The position numbers and the translations under genes are program-made. Shown here piece after piece: positions 52,208 through 60,656 of a stretch of DNA of 64,000 bases (the stretch's first letter is position 1; the number at the start of each line of letters is the position of its first letter). The DNA is from Anaerovirgula multivorans (lineage in GTDB: Bacteria > Bacillota > Clostridia > Peptostreptococcales > Natronincolaceae). Below the pieces are notes generated by a model. It saw only the letters and a program-made list of their open reading frames with translations, was not told the DNA's origin and made no database searches. The stretch spans positions 62,001 through 126,000 of the forward strand of contig NZ_FZOJ01000009.1 in NCBI RefSeq assembly GCF_900188145.1, read 5' to 3'.

Positions 52208-52372
52208 ATAGTACAACGATAATGATAATATTCCTATACAAGTAAAGAATATCCCTGCAATAATAGAGTTTCCTTTTTAAAAGGCTACTTTCTGTACGGA
52301 ATCCATTAATGAGTAATATGATTGCAAATAAAATCAAAGTATTGAGCCATACGAAATGCAACTATTCTTTTT

Positions 52373-53974
52373 CTATTTTATCTTGTTTAAAAATCCTCTT
52401 ATACTATCGTTATAATCTATTCTTATTCTTCTTAAATCATACATGCCTTGTGACTTATTGGCTTTGCCATGAGTTGTTCTTACTGCTGTTTTATAACCTA
52501 AATCTTTCAATGTTTGTTTTGCGTAAGGGGTAACACCTCCTATTGGATAACAAAAATGGCTTATTTCTGAACCTATTACTTTTTCTAGATATTCTTTTGA
52601 CTCCTTATATTCTTTAGCTATTCTTGCATTGTTACTATATCTTGCATCAATATGGGTAACTGTATGACTACCTATTTCCATTCCTTCTTCATACATTTCC
52701 TTTAATCTATTTGAAGTTCTTATATGATCTACATCAACCATAGAACTTATAATATAAAATGTTCCGGTCATACCCCTTTTATTTAATTCTACTGACGAAA
52801 AATTATAATGAGATATATAACCATCATCAAATGTCAATACTATTGGTTTTGGTGGTATTGGCACATTATTTTCCCAATGATTATATAACTGATCCATTGT
52901 TATTGTATTATATCCTTCTTCTTTTAATGCATCTAACTGCTTTATAAAATTATCTTGACTTACATATAAACCTGTTGGACCATCTGTTGGTAATGTGTTT
53001 ATTTCATGATACATTAATACTGGAATATGATTTCTTGCTATATATTCAGGTCTTTCTGGAATAATAGGGTTAGATAATTTGTATATTATTTCCGTTGCTT
53101 CTTTTCTTGTTAATTCTTTGTTCGGAAATAGATTACCATTAGAATCTGAGTGCAGTATCCCCTCACTATACATCTTTAATATGTTTAAATTTGCTGTGTC
53201 ATTAATTTCATATCTATAGTATAGATAGCTGTCATATGTTAATTCTACTTCTTCTACTAAAATATCAGCCAACGCTTTTGTGGTTATTACTTTAGAACTG
53301 GGGGAATATTTTCCTAATAGTGTATAAATAAAGTTTTCTGTCGATAACATGGATTCATCATATAGGTCTATTAAATCCGGCATGCTTAAGGGTTCTTTTC
53401 TCACTTCATTGAACCATACATCAATTAAATAAGCCATCTCACCCCTAGTTATTTCTAATTTTGACATTTTTTCTTCTATTTCATTTAAACCTTTCAGTGC
53501 ATGTATTACTTCTTCTGTTGTTACATTTTCTTCTGATTTGAATTCATAAGGAGACTTTGTTTTCATTAGTCCTTCTTGTAACACCAACGTTATATACATA
53601 TAAGCCCAATGATTTTCATGAACATCATTTAATTGGAAATTTTCATTCTCAGCTTCTTTTATATCTAACATTTTTGCTGAAATTACAGCTAATTCTCCTC
53701 TTGTTACAGGTTTATTTGGATCAAATATTTCATCTGTAAATCCTTGCATGATTCCTGCATTTGCTACTCTGTAAATACTATCATAATGGGGATTTGTATC
53801 TTGGGAATGAACATCTGCAAATTTATTGAATTGGTCTACTACTTCTTCTACTTCTGCTATTTCTTCTTCTATTACTTCTACTTCTTGTGCTAACGCATTA
53901 TCAATTACTGTTGACAATATTATGGATACTATTAATAAAGCTAACAATAGCTTGCTTAACACTCTAAAATTCAT
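52373..53974 (-). CDS. SLH-domain polysaccharide deacetylase
   Basis: A 533-residue exported enzyme. A signal peptide (LLLALLIVSIILSTVIDNAL, then AQE) is followed by an acidic Glu/Val stretch and SLH-like repeats (about 55-115, 115-175, and 265-310: YRVANAGIMQGFTDEIFDPN, VTRGELAVISAKML). A C-terminal NodB domain (about 320-533) shows PVLMYHEINT, VLTFDDGYISHYNF and GSHTVTHIDA. It is held on the cell wall and deacetylates a surface polysaccharide. I chose the second ATG (53974), where AAGGA is 6 nt away. Confidence 0.9.
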   Translation of the reverse strand: MNFRVLSKLLLALLIVSIILSTVIDNALAQEVEVIEEEIAEVEEVVDQFNKFADVHSQDTNPHYDSIYRVANAGIMQGFTDEIFDPNKPVTRGELAVISAKMLDIKEAENENFQLNDVHENHWAYMYITLVLQEGLMKTKSPYEFKSEENVTTEEVIHALKGLNEIEEKMSKLEITRGEMAYLIDVWFNEVRKEPLSMPDLIDLYDESMLSTENFIYTLLGKYSPSSKVITTKALADILVEEVELTYDSYLYYRYEINDTANLNILKMYSEGILHSDSNGNLFPNKELTRKEATEIIYKLSNPIIPERPEYIARNHIPVLMYHEINTLPTDGPTGLYVSQDNFIKQLDALKEEGYNTITMDQLYNHWENNVPIPPKPIVLTFDDGYISHYNFSSVELNKRGMTGTFYIISSMVDVDHIRTSNRLKEMYEEGMEIGSHTVTHIDARYSNNARIAKEYKESKEYLEKVIGSEISHFCYPIGGVTPYAKQTLKDLGYKTAVRTTHGKANKSQGMYDLRRIRIDYNDSIRGFLNKIK

Positions 53975-54119
53975 ATCCATTCCTTCTTTCTACGTATATA
54001 GTATTAGTATTTCTAAGAAACCTTTTTGTTTAGTCTTTTGTATAAATTACTATTTCTTTATAAACATATATATTAAATAATTTTAAAAAAATACAATATT
54101 TATTCTGTAAATGTGGGCA

Positions 54120-54151
54120 TAAAAAAAACTCCACCTTATTAAAAGGCAGAG
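54120..54151 (-). terminator. Terminator of the iron alcohol dehydrogenase gene
   Basis: On the minus strand CTCTGCCTT pairs with AAGGTGGAG (two G-U pairs) and is followed by T8. Confidence 0.8.
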
Positions 54152-54214
54152 ACTATTTTACGTTTATGATATTATTCAATCCAGGAAAAGACTCTGAAGG
54201 GATTTAGTATATTT

Positions 54215-55393
54215 TTATTCGTATGAGTTGACCATTATTTCTATAGTTTCTTCAAGAGATAAAGTATAAGGATCTAGTTCAAATAAGCCTCCCATTGTTT
54301 GGCGTGCACTTTCAGCCAATGAAGGAATTTCTTCCTTTTTGATACCATATTGGGACATTTTAAGATTGAATACATCGCAGTCTTTTTGAAGTTTTACTAA
54401 GGCTTTAACAAAAGACATAGGACGTTCCTCCTGTGGAAGTAAGTCTACATCAACACCCATGGCTTTTGCCATAGCTTCAAATCGCTTAGGCACTTTAGAG
54501 GAAAAGAATGTGTAATAGGCTTCTGATAGCATGATAAGTCCAGCACCATGTGGAAGATCAGGGTAATAGGCACTAAGTGCATGTTCCATTGAATGCTCTG
54601 AGGTACAACTTGATGTGGCTTCTACGAAGCCGGAAAGCGTATTGGCTAGAGCTACCTGAGTACGGGCTTCAATATGATTGCCATCTTTAACGCATGTAGG
54701 CAAATATTTAGCTATTAACTCAATACTTTTTAAAGCGTACGCGTCACTGATTGGTGTTGCTATATTTGCAATATAACCCTCTGCGGCATGGAAAAGTGCG
54801 TCAAAACCTTGATAAGCTGTGAGATGTTTGGGTACTGTCAACATAAGCTCTGGATCAACTACTGATAGTACAGGAAATGTATATGTATTACCAAAGCCGA
54901 TTTTTTCATTGGTTTCTTCTTTGGTAATAACGGTCCAAGGGTCAGCTTCTGTACCAGTTCCAGCTGTGGTAGTTATGGCTACTATAGGAAGTGCAGGGTT
55001 TGGTACAGGCATCCCCTTTCCAGTTCCCCCACTGATATAGTCCCAATAATCCCCAGGATTTTTTGCCATAACAGCAATGCTCTTTGCTGAGTCAATACTA
55101 CTGCCACCCCCTAGACCAATTACAAAATCACAATCTTCTTTCTGTGCAAGGACTGCTCCTTCCATAACGTGAGATTTAATAGGGTTAGGCAAGATTTTGT
55201 CAAAGATAACATGCTCTATACTCTTACTGTGTAAAATTTCTACGACACGATTTAAATAGCCATTCCTTACCATGGAACCACCAGCAGAAATAACGATTAA
55301 GGCTTTTTTACCAGGGAGAGTTTCTTTAGCAAGCTCCTTTAGTTTTCCTGGGCCAAATAAAATTTTTGTTGGTACATGGTAGTTAAAAATCAT
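54215..55393 (-). CDS. Iron-containing alcohol dehydrogenase
   Basis: A 392-residue group III alcohol dehydrogenase: N-terminal NAD(P) region with VIGLGGGSSIDSAKS, TTTAGTGTEADPW, and metal ligands in QGFDALFHAAEGYI, HSMEHALSAYYPDLPHG. It reduces aldehydes or oxidises alcohols in fermentation. AAGGAGG lies before the ATG. It is divergent from an intact HxlR regulator, which probably controls it. Confidence 0.92.
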   Translation of the reverse strand: MIFNYHVPTKILFGPGKLKELAKETLPGKKALIVISAGGSMVRNGYLNRVVEILHSKSIEHVIFDKILPNPIKSHVMEGAVLAQKEDCDFVIGLGGGSSIDSAKSIAVMAKNPGDYWDYISGGTGKGMPVPNPALPIVAITTTAGTGTEADPWTVITKEETNEKIGFGNTYTFPVLSVVDPELMLTVPKHLTAYQGFDALFHAAEGYIANIATPISDAYALKSIELIAKYLPTCVKDGNHIEARTQVALANTLSGFVEATSSCTSEHSMEHALSAYYPDLPHGAGLIMLSEAYYTFFSSKVPKRFEAMAKAMGVDVDLLPQEERPMSFVKALVKLQKDCDVFNLKMSQYGIKKEEIPSLAESARQTMGGLFELDPYTLSLEETIEIMVNSYE

Positions 55394-55532
55394 AAAAATA
55401 CCTCCTTGATGTTAATAGGTTTATTAGAATCATTACTTATAGTATAATATTTTTATATATTTTAACAAGAATGCACTTTTTTGATACATAGTACCATGGA
55501 GGATACTATAGGATAGGAGTTGGAGGATGCTT

Positions 55533-55943
55533 ATGACTAAGAAAAATAAGAAACCAAAAGAAGCAACATGTGAAATTGAAGTAGCTTTTGATATTATAGG
55601 AGGTAAATGGAAACCTATCATCTTATGGTTTCTTGGAGAGTTTGGCACCCTAAGATTTGGACAGCTTCAACAGTTAATGCCAGATATAACTCATAGAATC
55701 TTAACTAAACAATTAAGAGAGCTTGAAACACACTGTTTGATACAAAGAAAGACATATCCAGAGGTGCCACCAAGGGTTGAATATACAATTACCGATAATG
55801 GAAGAGCGGTTTTGCCTATTCTGGATATGATGTGTGGATGGGCTGATAGAAACGATTATTTTGGATATAGCATAAAATATAATTTATGCCAACAAGGCAT
55901 ACAGAAAAAGTTGCTGGTAAATGATCATGATAATATGGACTGA
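55533..55943 (+). CDS. HxlR family transcriptional regulator
   Basis: A 136-residue winged helix protein: CEIEVAFDIIGGKWKPIILW, then RFGQLQQLMPDITHRILTKQ and PPRVEYTITDNGRAVLP. The tryptophan in GGKWK, lost in the pseudogene at 37015, is present here. I chose ATG 55533 (GGAGG 6 nt away), because the ATG at 55527 directly abuts the site. It is divergent from the alcohol dehydrogenase gene, with about 140 bp between. Confidence 0.88.
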   Translation: MTKKNKKPKEATCEIEVAFDIIGGKWKPIILWFLGEFGTLRFGQLQQLMPDITHRILTKQLRELETHCLIQRKTYPEVPPRVEYTITDNGRAVLPILDMMCGWADRNDYFGYSIKYNLCQQGIQKKLLVNDHDNMD

Positions 55944-55977
55944 GACATATATAGTTAAGGAAGTAAATTAAGAAAGA

Positions 55978-56007
55978 TAGATTGCTAAGAGGCAGTCTAT
56001 TTTGTTT
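55978..56007 (+). terminator. Terminator after HxlR
   Basis: TAGATTGC pairs with GCAGTCTA (one G-U pair), followed by TTTTGTTT. The same hairpin sequence occurs at 63568. Confidence 0.75.
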
Positions 56008-56053
56008 AGAAAGAAGGGGCAATAGGAGGTTAAATTTTTTTGGAAAGGGGGAA

Positions 56054-57544
56054 ATGATTGTGGCACAAAAATCAAATAGCGTCTATGCGAGTATTTTTGT
56101 AATCATGACTATTCTAACAGTATTATTTCTTGGTAGATGTTCAGCCACGAATGAAAAAACGGATAAAGAAGAAAACTCTGATATGACAACAGTACTGCCT
56201 CCTATAAAAATGGTACTGCCTGATGATTCTTATTTATTCTTGCCTTTAGAAGATATAGGCTTCCAATTGGTTTTTACAGAAGAAGTTGATCCGGATGTTG
56301 TGGAATCAGCAGTTTCTTTTGAACCAGAATTAGATTTTACAGTTCAAAATACCAAGGGTCAGTATGTAAAGGAGGTTCACCTGCGACTTCAGGAAAAACT
56401 GCAATCTCAAACCAAATACACACTGCGAATTAAAGACGTAGAAAATGAAGTTACTGGTAAGTCCGAGACAATTCAGCTTACTTACCACACGGAATTCCAG
56501 GGCGACAAACAAATTGCTGACCTGCAGTGGTCTCATGATGGGAAAGAAATACTTTATCTGGTTCGATCGGAGAGGAGCGATACTGCAGAGCTCTGGAAGG
56601 TGAGTGTCAAGGATGGAAATGAACAATTAGTGGCTACTGAGGTTGCTTGGCCGGGTAGGGCTAGCTGGTCACCCGATGATAGTACTATCTTGTATACAAA
56701 AATGATTGCTTTGCCAGATAAGAATTATTCTATTCCAGAAGTTCGTTCGGTGAAAAAGAGAGGCCGAGAGGAAAATATAATTGTCTCTGCCGAGGACCTA
56801 AAGGAGATTACTTACGATGATTATCCAGTTAATGTGTATTCTTGGTGGTCACCTGATGGGAAAAAGATTGCCCTGCAGCTTGACATGGCAGGAGAGGATG
56901 CCCATTCGGATTTACCTAGGTTTATGGCAACGGTCGACAGTGACGGTAAAGATCTTCAAAAGATAGAAGGGGAGATCTTTGTAGGCTGGCAAAAAGCTAA
57001 CAAACTAATGGCTTTAAAAACCCACAAGAGTTATAATCATAGTCGTTCCTACCGATATGATTTATTTCTTGTCCAAGTAAATGAGAAGGAACTAATACAA
57101 CTTTTATTAGGAGAAGGGCAGATATCTAATCTTGATAGATTTAGCCAATCATCGGATCTTGAAATCCTAGCAACTAGCCACTGGAAAAGTCTTAATGTGG
57201 TAAATTCATTTAAAATGGAAGGAACGGAAATTTTTCTTTACAATATAGAGCAAAACTTTCGTGTACCTATAAGCATGGATAGCGGTTATCAAAAACATCC
57301 CGATGTAGACATAAGTGGAGAGCGGGTTGCTTTTACATCTAATAAAGAAGGAAGCTGGGATATATACCTCTGGGAGAATGGTACAATCACACAGATCACC
57401 ACTGGCCCAGCTCATGAATTATATCCTGCATGGTCGCCCAAAGGGGATAAACTAGCTTTCATTTCCACTCGCAGCGGCAAGGAAGAAATCTGGCTTTTAG
57501 AACTTTCTTCGGGTAACCTAGAACACTTAATTGGGCTGGAGTAA
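56054..57544 (+). CDS. Exported beta-propeller (TolB/PD40-like) protein
   Basis: A 496-residue protein with an N-terminal membrane/signal segment (VYASIFVIMTILTVLFL) and a cysteine (GRCSATN) that may be a poor lipobox. An Ig-like (Big_5) domain follows (about 55-150), then PD40/WD40-like repeats: QWSHDGKEILYLV, ASWSPDDSTILYT, WWSPDGKKIALQ and AWSPKGDKLAFISTR. It probably binds a partner outside the cell. ATG 56054 lies close to AAGGGGG. A GTG at 56060 is an alternative. Confidence 0.8.
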   Translation: MIVAQKSNSVYASIFVIMTILTVLFLGRCSATNEKTDKEENSDMTTVLPPIKMVLPDDSYLFLPLEDIGFQLVFTEEVDPDVVESAVSFEPELDFTVQNTKGQYVKEVHLRLQEKLQSQTKYTLRIKDVENEVTGKSETIQLTYHTEFQGDKQIADLQWSHDGKEILYLVRSERSDTAELWKVSVKDGNEQLVATEVAWPGRASWSPDDSTILYTKMIALPDKNYSIPEVRSVKKRGREENIIVSAEDLKEITYDDYPVNVYSWWSPDGKKIALQLDMAGEDAHSDLPRFMATVDSDGKDLQKIEGEIFVGWQKANKLMALKTHKSYNHSRSYRYDLFLVQVNEKELIQLLLGEGQISNLDRFSQSSDLEILATSHWKSLNVVNSFKMEGTEIFLYNIEQNFRVPISMDSGYQKHPDVDISGERVAFTSNKEGSWDIYLWENGTITQITTGPAHELYPAWSPKGDKLAFISTRSGKEEIWLLELSSGNLEHLIGLE

Positions 57545-57933
57545 GTAAAGTAATGAAGGCATAAAGAATACTATTTTAAAATAGATAGTTGTAGGTCATA
57601 CAAGAAGAAGATAATTCAGTCTTTTTCTTTTTTTATGAACACTTATAGGTTTGGAATCTGGGTTAATAAATTTCTTTTTCTATTGATTTGATGGTCTATA
57701 GATAGAGTAGCACAAAAGTCTAGTAAGTATTATTGATTTTTAAAGATTATTTAGCAAACACGAACATTAAACAAATTAGAACTATAAATAAAACGTAAAA
57801 AAACATATTATATAAAAAAAACATCAAAAATAGTTCGCATTTTCTTGATTGAAGTGTTATAATAGTTTTATCAAAATATGGTGGCATTTGTCTAAAGTAA
57901 ATTAAGGCAAGCCAAAACACAGGAGGGAAAATA
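57545..57933 (+). promoter_or_regulatory. Terminator and promoter region before the permease gene
   Basis: An intrinsic terminator lies near 57602-57635 (AAGAAGAAGA with TCTTTTTCTT, then T7). A promoter may be TTCGCA-N18-TATAAT (-10 at 57858-57863). Two CGAAC motifs in opposite directions (57761-57765 and GTTCG 57833-57837), each in an AT context like PurR boxes, flank the region, but their 67-bp spacing is much more than in known pairs. No purine riboswitch was seen. Confidence 0.45.
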
Positions 57934-59265
57934 ATGAAAAAAGATAATACTGTCTATAGCATCGATGGAATTCCATCGTTAGGAAGTGCAATTCCGTTGG
58001 GGTTACAACACGTTTTAGCAATGTTTGCAGGTAATGTTACCCCATTGATTATTATTGCCAATGCCTTGGGTTTACCGATTGAAGAAAGAACCTTCTTAAT
58101 TCAAGCAGCAATGTTTGTGGCAGGAATTACAACACTAATTCAACTCTATCCAATTGGACCAATTGGAGCAAGATTACCGATAGTACAAGGGACAAGCTTT
58201 GGATTTTTACCGACTTGCTTGGCAATTTCAGCTAAGTATGGCTTAGCAGGTGTTTTAGGTGCTTCTTTTGTCGGCGGGTTTGTTGAGATGTTCTTAGGCG
58301 TCTTTCTAAAGCCTTTAAGAAAGTATTTTCCTCCTGTTGTAACAGGAACAGTATTGCTATCAATCGGGTTGTCATTGCTACCTACAGGAATCAAGTATTT
58401 TGCAGGAGGGGCAGGAACACCAGATTTTGGATCTTTTTCAAATTTAATGCTAGGTACAATTGTACTTGCAACAATATTATTCTTCAAACAATTTACTAAA
58501 GGGATTACTAGTATGTCATCCATATTAATTGGTTTGATGGTGGGGTATATTGTAGCTATACCTATGGGAAAAGTAGATTTTGCAGCAGTAGGGTCAGCTG
58601 GATGGATAGCCTTTCCAACACCTCTTAGGTATGGTATGACTTTTCGAATGGATGCAATTATAGCAATGCTATTGATGTACATTGTAACAGCGGTTGAAAC
58701 AGTTGGAGATATCTCTGGAATTACAATTGGTGGAGCAAATCGAGAGGCCACAGATAAAGAGTTGGCGGGAGGTGTTATGGCGGATGGACTTGGTAGTTCT
58801 ATTGCTGCTGTTTTCAACGTATTACCTAATACATCCTTCAGTCAAAATGTTGGTATCGTGGCATTGACAGGAATCATGAATCGTTTTGTAGTAGCAGTAG
58901 GTGCAGTATTCTTAATCGCTGCAGGATTATTTCCAAAAGTGGGAGCAGTTGTTGCAATTATGCCGCAAAGTGTGCTTGGTGGAGCAGCTATCGTTATGTT
59001 TGCCATGATAGCAATCAGTGGAATTAACTTAATTACTAAGGATTCATTAGAGGGAAAAAACAGTATTATTGTTGCTGTTGCTATGGGTCTTGGGTTTGGA
59101 TTAGGCTCAGTTCCTGAGGCGTTAGTGAACTTACCTGAAACATTAAAGTTGATTTTTGGAGGTTCAGGCATCGTAGTTACAGGATTAATTGCTATATTTT
59201 TGAATATTATTCTGCCAGAAGATCAAGAAGAAACAAAAGCTGTTTTACAGAATAAGGCTGTATAA
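57934..59265 (+). CDS. NCS2 family nucleobase (xanthine/urate type) permease
   Basis: A 443-residue membrane protein with about 14 helices. NCS2 features: GLQHVLAMFAGNVTPLI (first helix), VQGTSFGFLP, the substrate-site glutamate in TAVETVGDISG, and the signature motif NTSFSQNVGIVALTG. The family imports xanthine, urate or uracil. With the molybdenum hydroxylase genes that follow, a purine is the likely substrate. AGGAGGG precedes the ATG. Confidence 0.92.
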   Translation: MKKDNTVYSIDGIPSLGSAIPLGLQHVLAMFAGNVTPLIIIANALGLPIEERTFLIQAAMFVAGITTLIQLYPIGPIGARLPIVQGTSFGFLPTCLAISAKYGLAGVLGASFVGGFVEMFLGVFLKPLRKYFPPVVTGTVLLSIGLSLLPTGIKYFAGGAGTPDFGSFSNLMLGTIVLATILFFKQFTKGITSMSSILIGLMVGYIVAIPMGKVDFAAVGSAGWIAFPTPLRYGMTFRMDAIIAMLLMYIVTAVETVGDISGITIGGANREATDKELAGGVMADGLGSSIAAVFNVLPNTSFSQNVGIVALTGIMNRFVVAVGAVFLIAAGLFPKVGAVVAIMPQSVLGGAAIVMFAMIAISGINLITKDSLEGKNSIIVAVAMGLGFGLGSVPEALVNLPETLKLIFGGSGIVVTGLIAIFLNIILPEDQEETKAVLQNKAV

Positions 59266-59294
59266 GTAACATTGATCCTAGAATAATAAATAGG

Positions 59295-59350
59295 AATCCA
59301 GCATGAGATGACTTGCTTCTGGTAAGTCTCAGAATTATGCTGGATTTTTC
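59295..59350 (+). terminator. Terminator after the permease gene
   Basis: AATCCAGCAT pairs with ATGCTGGATT, with a nested GAGATGACTT/AAGTCTC stem, then TTTTTC. It separates the permease from the hydroxylase genes, which must have their own start or rely on readthrough. Confidence 0.85.
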
Positions 59351-59417
59351 AATGAAATAGAATGAAATTGTGAAGATGATTGAATAAAAAGCAGATCTTT
59401 TTCGAGGAGGAGTTGGA

Positions 59418-60209
59418 GTGTTTACAATACAGCATTATGTTCAGCCTGAAACATTGGAGGAAGCATATCAGTTTTTAACAGCTAAGAGGAATAACGTAAT
59501 ATTAGGTGGCTGTGCCTTTTTAAAAATGAGCAAGAAGAAAATTGGCACTGCAATTGATCTTTCAAAGCTGCAATTGGATTTTATTCATGATAAGGGAGAT
59601 GTCATTGAGATAGGAGCAATGGCGACTTTTCGTTCACTGGAAGTAAATCCTTATTTAAATCAATATTTCAATGGTATTATACCAAAATCTATAAAAAGCA
59701 TCTTGGGTGTACAGTTTAGAAATGTTGTTACCATAGGAGGAACTGTTTATTCGCGATATGGGTTTTCTGATTTGATTACAGCATTACTGGCGTTAGACGT
59801 TGATATAGAATTATATCATGGAGGGATCATGCCATTAGAAACCTTCTTGAAAAATGGTTCATCAAAGGATATTTTAGTAAAGGTGATTTTACACAAAAAC
59901 AATCGGATTGCCTCCTATCAGATGATGAGAAATTCTGTTGCGGATTATCCTATTCTGAATGTAGCAGTTTCTAAAAAAGGCGATGACTGGAAAATTGTTA
60001 TTGGGGCAAGACCAAGGAGAGCAGAAATTGCAGTAAAGGCATCAGAATATTTAACCAATAATGAAGTCAATGAAACAATGATTAAGCAAGCGACCAATAT
60101 AGCGATGGAGGAGTTGGACTTCGGTACCAATATGAGGGGACAGAAAACTTACCGTCAGGCAATTGCTGTTCCTTTAGTGAAGCGAGGAATAATGGAGGTT
60201 TTAAAATGA
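59418..60209 (+). CDS. Molybdenum hydroxylase FAD-binding subunit (xanthine dehydrogenase type)
   Basis: A 263-residue subunit: N-terminal FAD domain (ETLEEAYQFLTAKRNNVILG with GG, VTIGGTVYSRYGFSDLITA) and C-terminal CO dehydrogenase flavoprotein-type domain (from about 165). It passes electrons from the Fe-S subunit to NAD or another acceptor. The start is GTG behind GAGGAGG. It overlaps the next gene by 4 nt. The genes run FAD, Fe-S, Mo. Confidence 0.9.
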   Translation: MFTIQHYVQPETLEEAYQFLTAKRNNVILGGCAFLKMSKKKIGTAIDLSKLQLDFIHDKGDVIEIGAMATFRSLEVNPYLNQYFNGIIPKSIKSILGVQFRNVVTIGGTVYSRYGFSDLITALLALDVDIELYHGGIMPLETFLKNGSSKDILVKVILHKNNRIASYQMMRNSVADYPILNVAVSKKGDDWKIVIGARPRRAEIAVKASEYLTNNEVNETMIKQATNIAMEELDFGTNMRGQKTYRQAIAVPLVKRGIMEVLK

Positions 60210-60652
60210 AAATAGAAGCTACGATTAACAATAAAAAGATTCAAATGGAAGTAGCGAATGATGAGTTTCTAGTAGATGCCCTAAGACGATATGGTTATTC
60301 CAGTGTGAAGAGGGGCTGTGATACAGGTTGTTGTGGGTTATGTACTGTTTGGATAAATGAAAGGCCTACCCTTTCCTGTTCTACGTTGGCCCCTACTGTT
60401 CAGGGGAAACAGATTACCACCATAGAAGGATTACAGGAGGAGGCTAAGGAATTTGCCTCATTTCTAGTTAAAGAGGGAGCAGAACAATGTGGCTTCTGCA
60501 GTCCTGGATTTGTGATGACAGTATTGGCAATGAAGAGGGAGTTAGAGAAACCCACTGAAGAGGAAATCCAACACTACCTAGTGGGAAACCTTTGTCGTTG
60601 TACTGGCTATGCAGGACAACTAAGGGCGATTAAAAAGTATTTGGAGGTCTAA
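60206..60652 (+). CDS. Molybdenum hydroxylase 2Fe-2S subunit
   Basis: A 148-residue subunit with a plant-type 2Fe-2S cluster (C38, C43, C46, C58 in GCDTGCCGLCTVW and TLSCS) and a second, all-helical 2Fe-2S domain (EQCGFCSPGF and GNLCRCTGY). It moves electrons from the molybdenum site to FAD. The ATG overlaps the FAD gene (ATGA), supporting translational coupling. Confidence 0.94.
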   Translation: MKIEATINNKKIQMEVANDEFLVDALRRYGYSSVKRGCDTGCCGLCTVWINERPTLSCSTLAPTVQGKQITTIEGLQEEAKEFASFLVKEGAEQCGFCSPGFVMTVLAMKRELEKPTEEEIQHYLVGNLCRCTGYAGQLRAIKKYLEV

Positions 60653-60656
60653 CATA

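Larger units (their letters stand above)
51103..52208 (+). repeat. 1,106-bp direct repeat, copy B
   Basis: Near-identical to 42947-44052. Its left end begins with the last codons and stop of the acyltransferase gene, foreign to this site, and has cut the ABC-F gene in its linker. Its right end stops abruptly at 52208, after which the sequence differs from that following copy A. Confidence 0.93.

Noticed and set aside
52179-52361. Minus-strand hydrophobic frame after repeat copy B
   Set aside because: TTG start without a ribosome binding site, and it runs across the repeat boundary. It may be a gene scrap but cannot be supported.
58146-58817. Minus-strand open frame of 223 codons inside the permease gene
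   Set aside because: It lies opposite a clear NCS2 gene, has low-complexity Pro/Ile/Ala content from the complement of hydrophobic codons, and no ribosome binding site.
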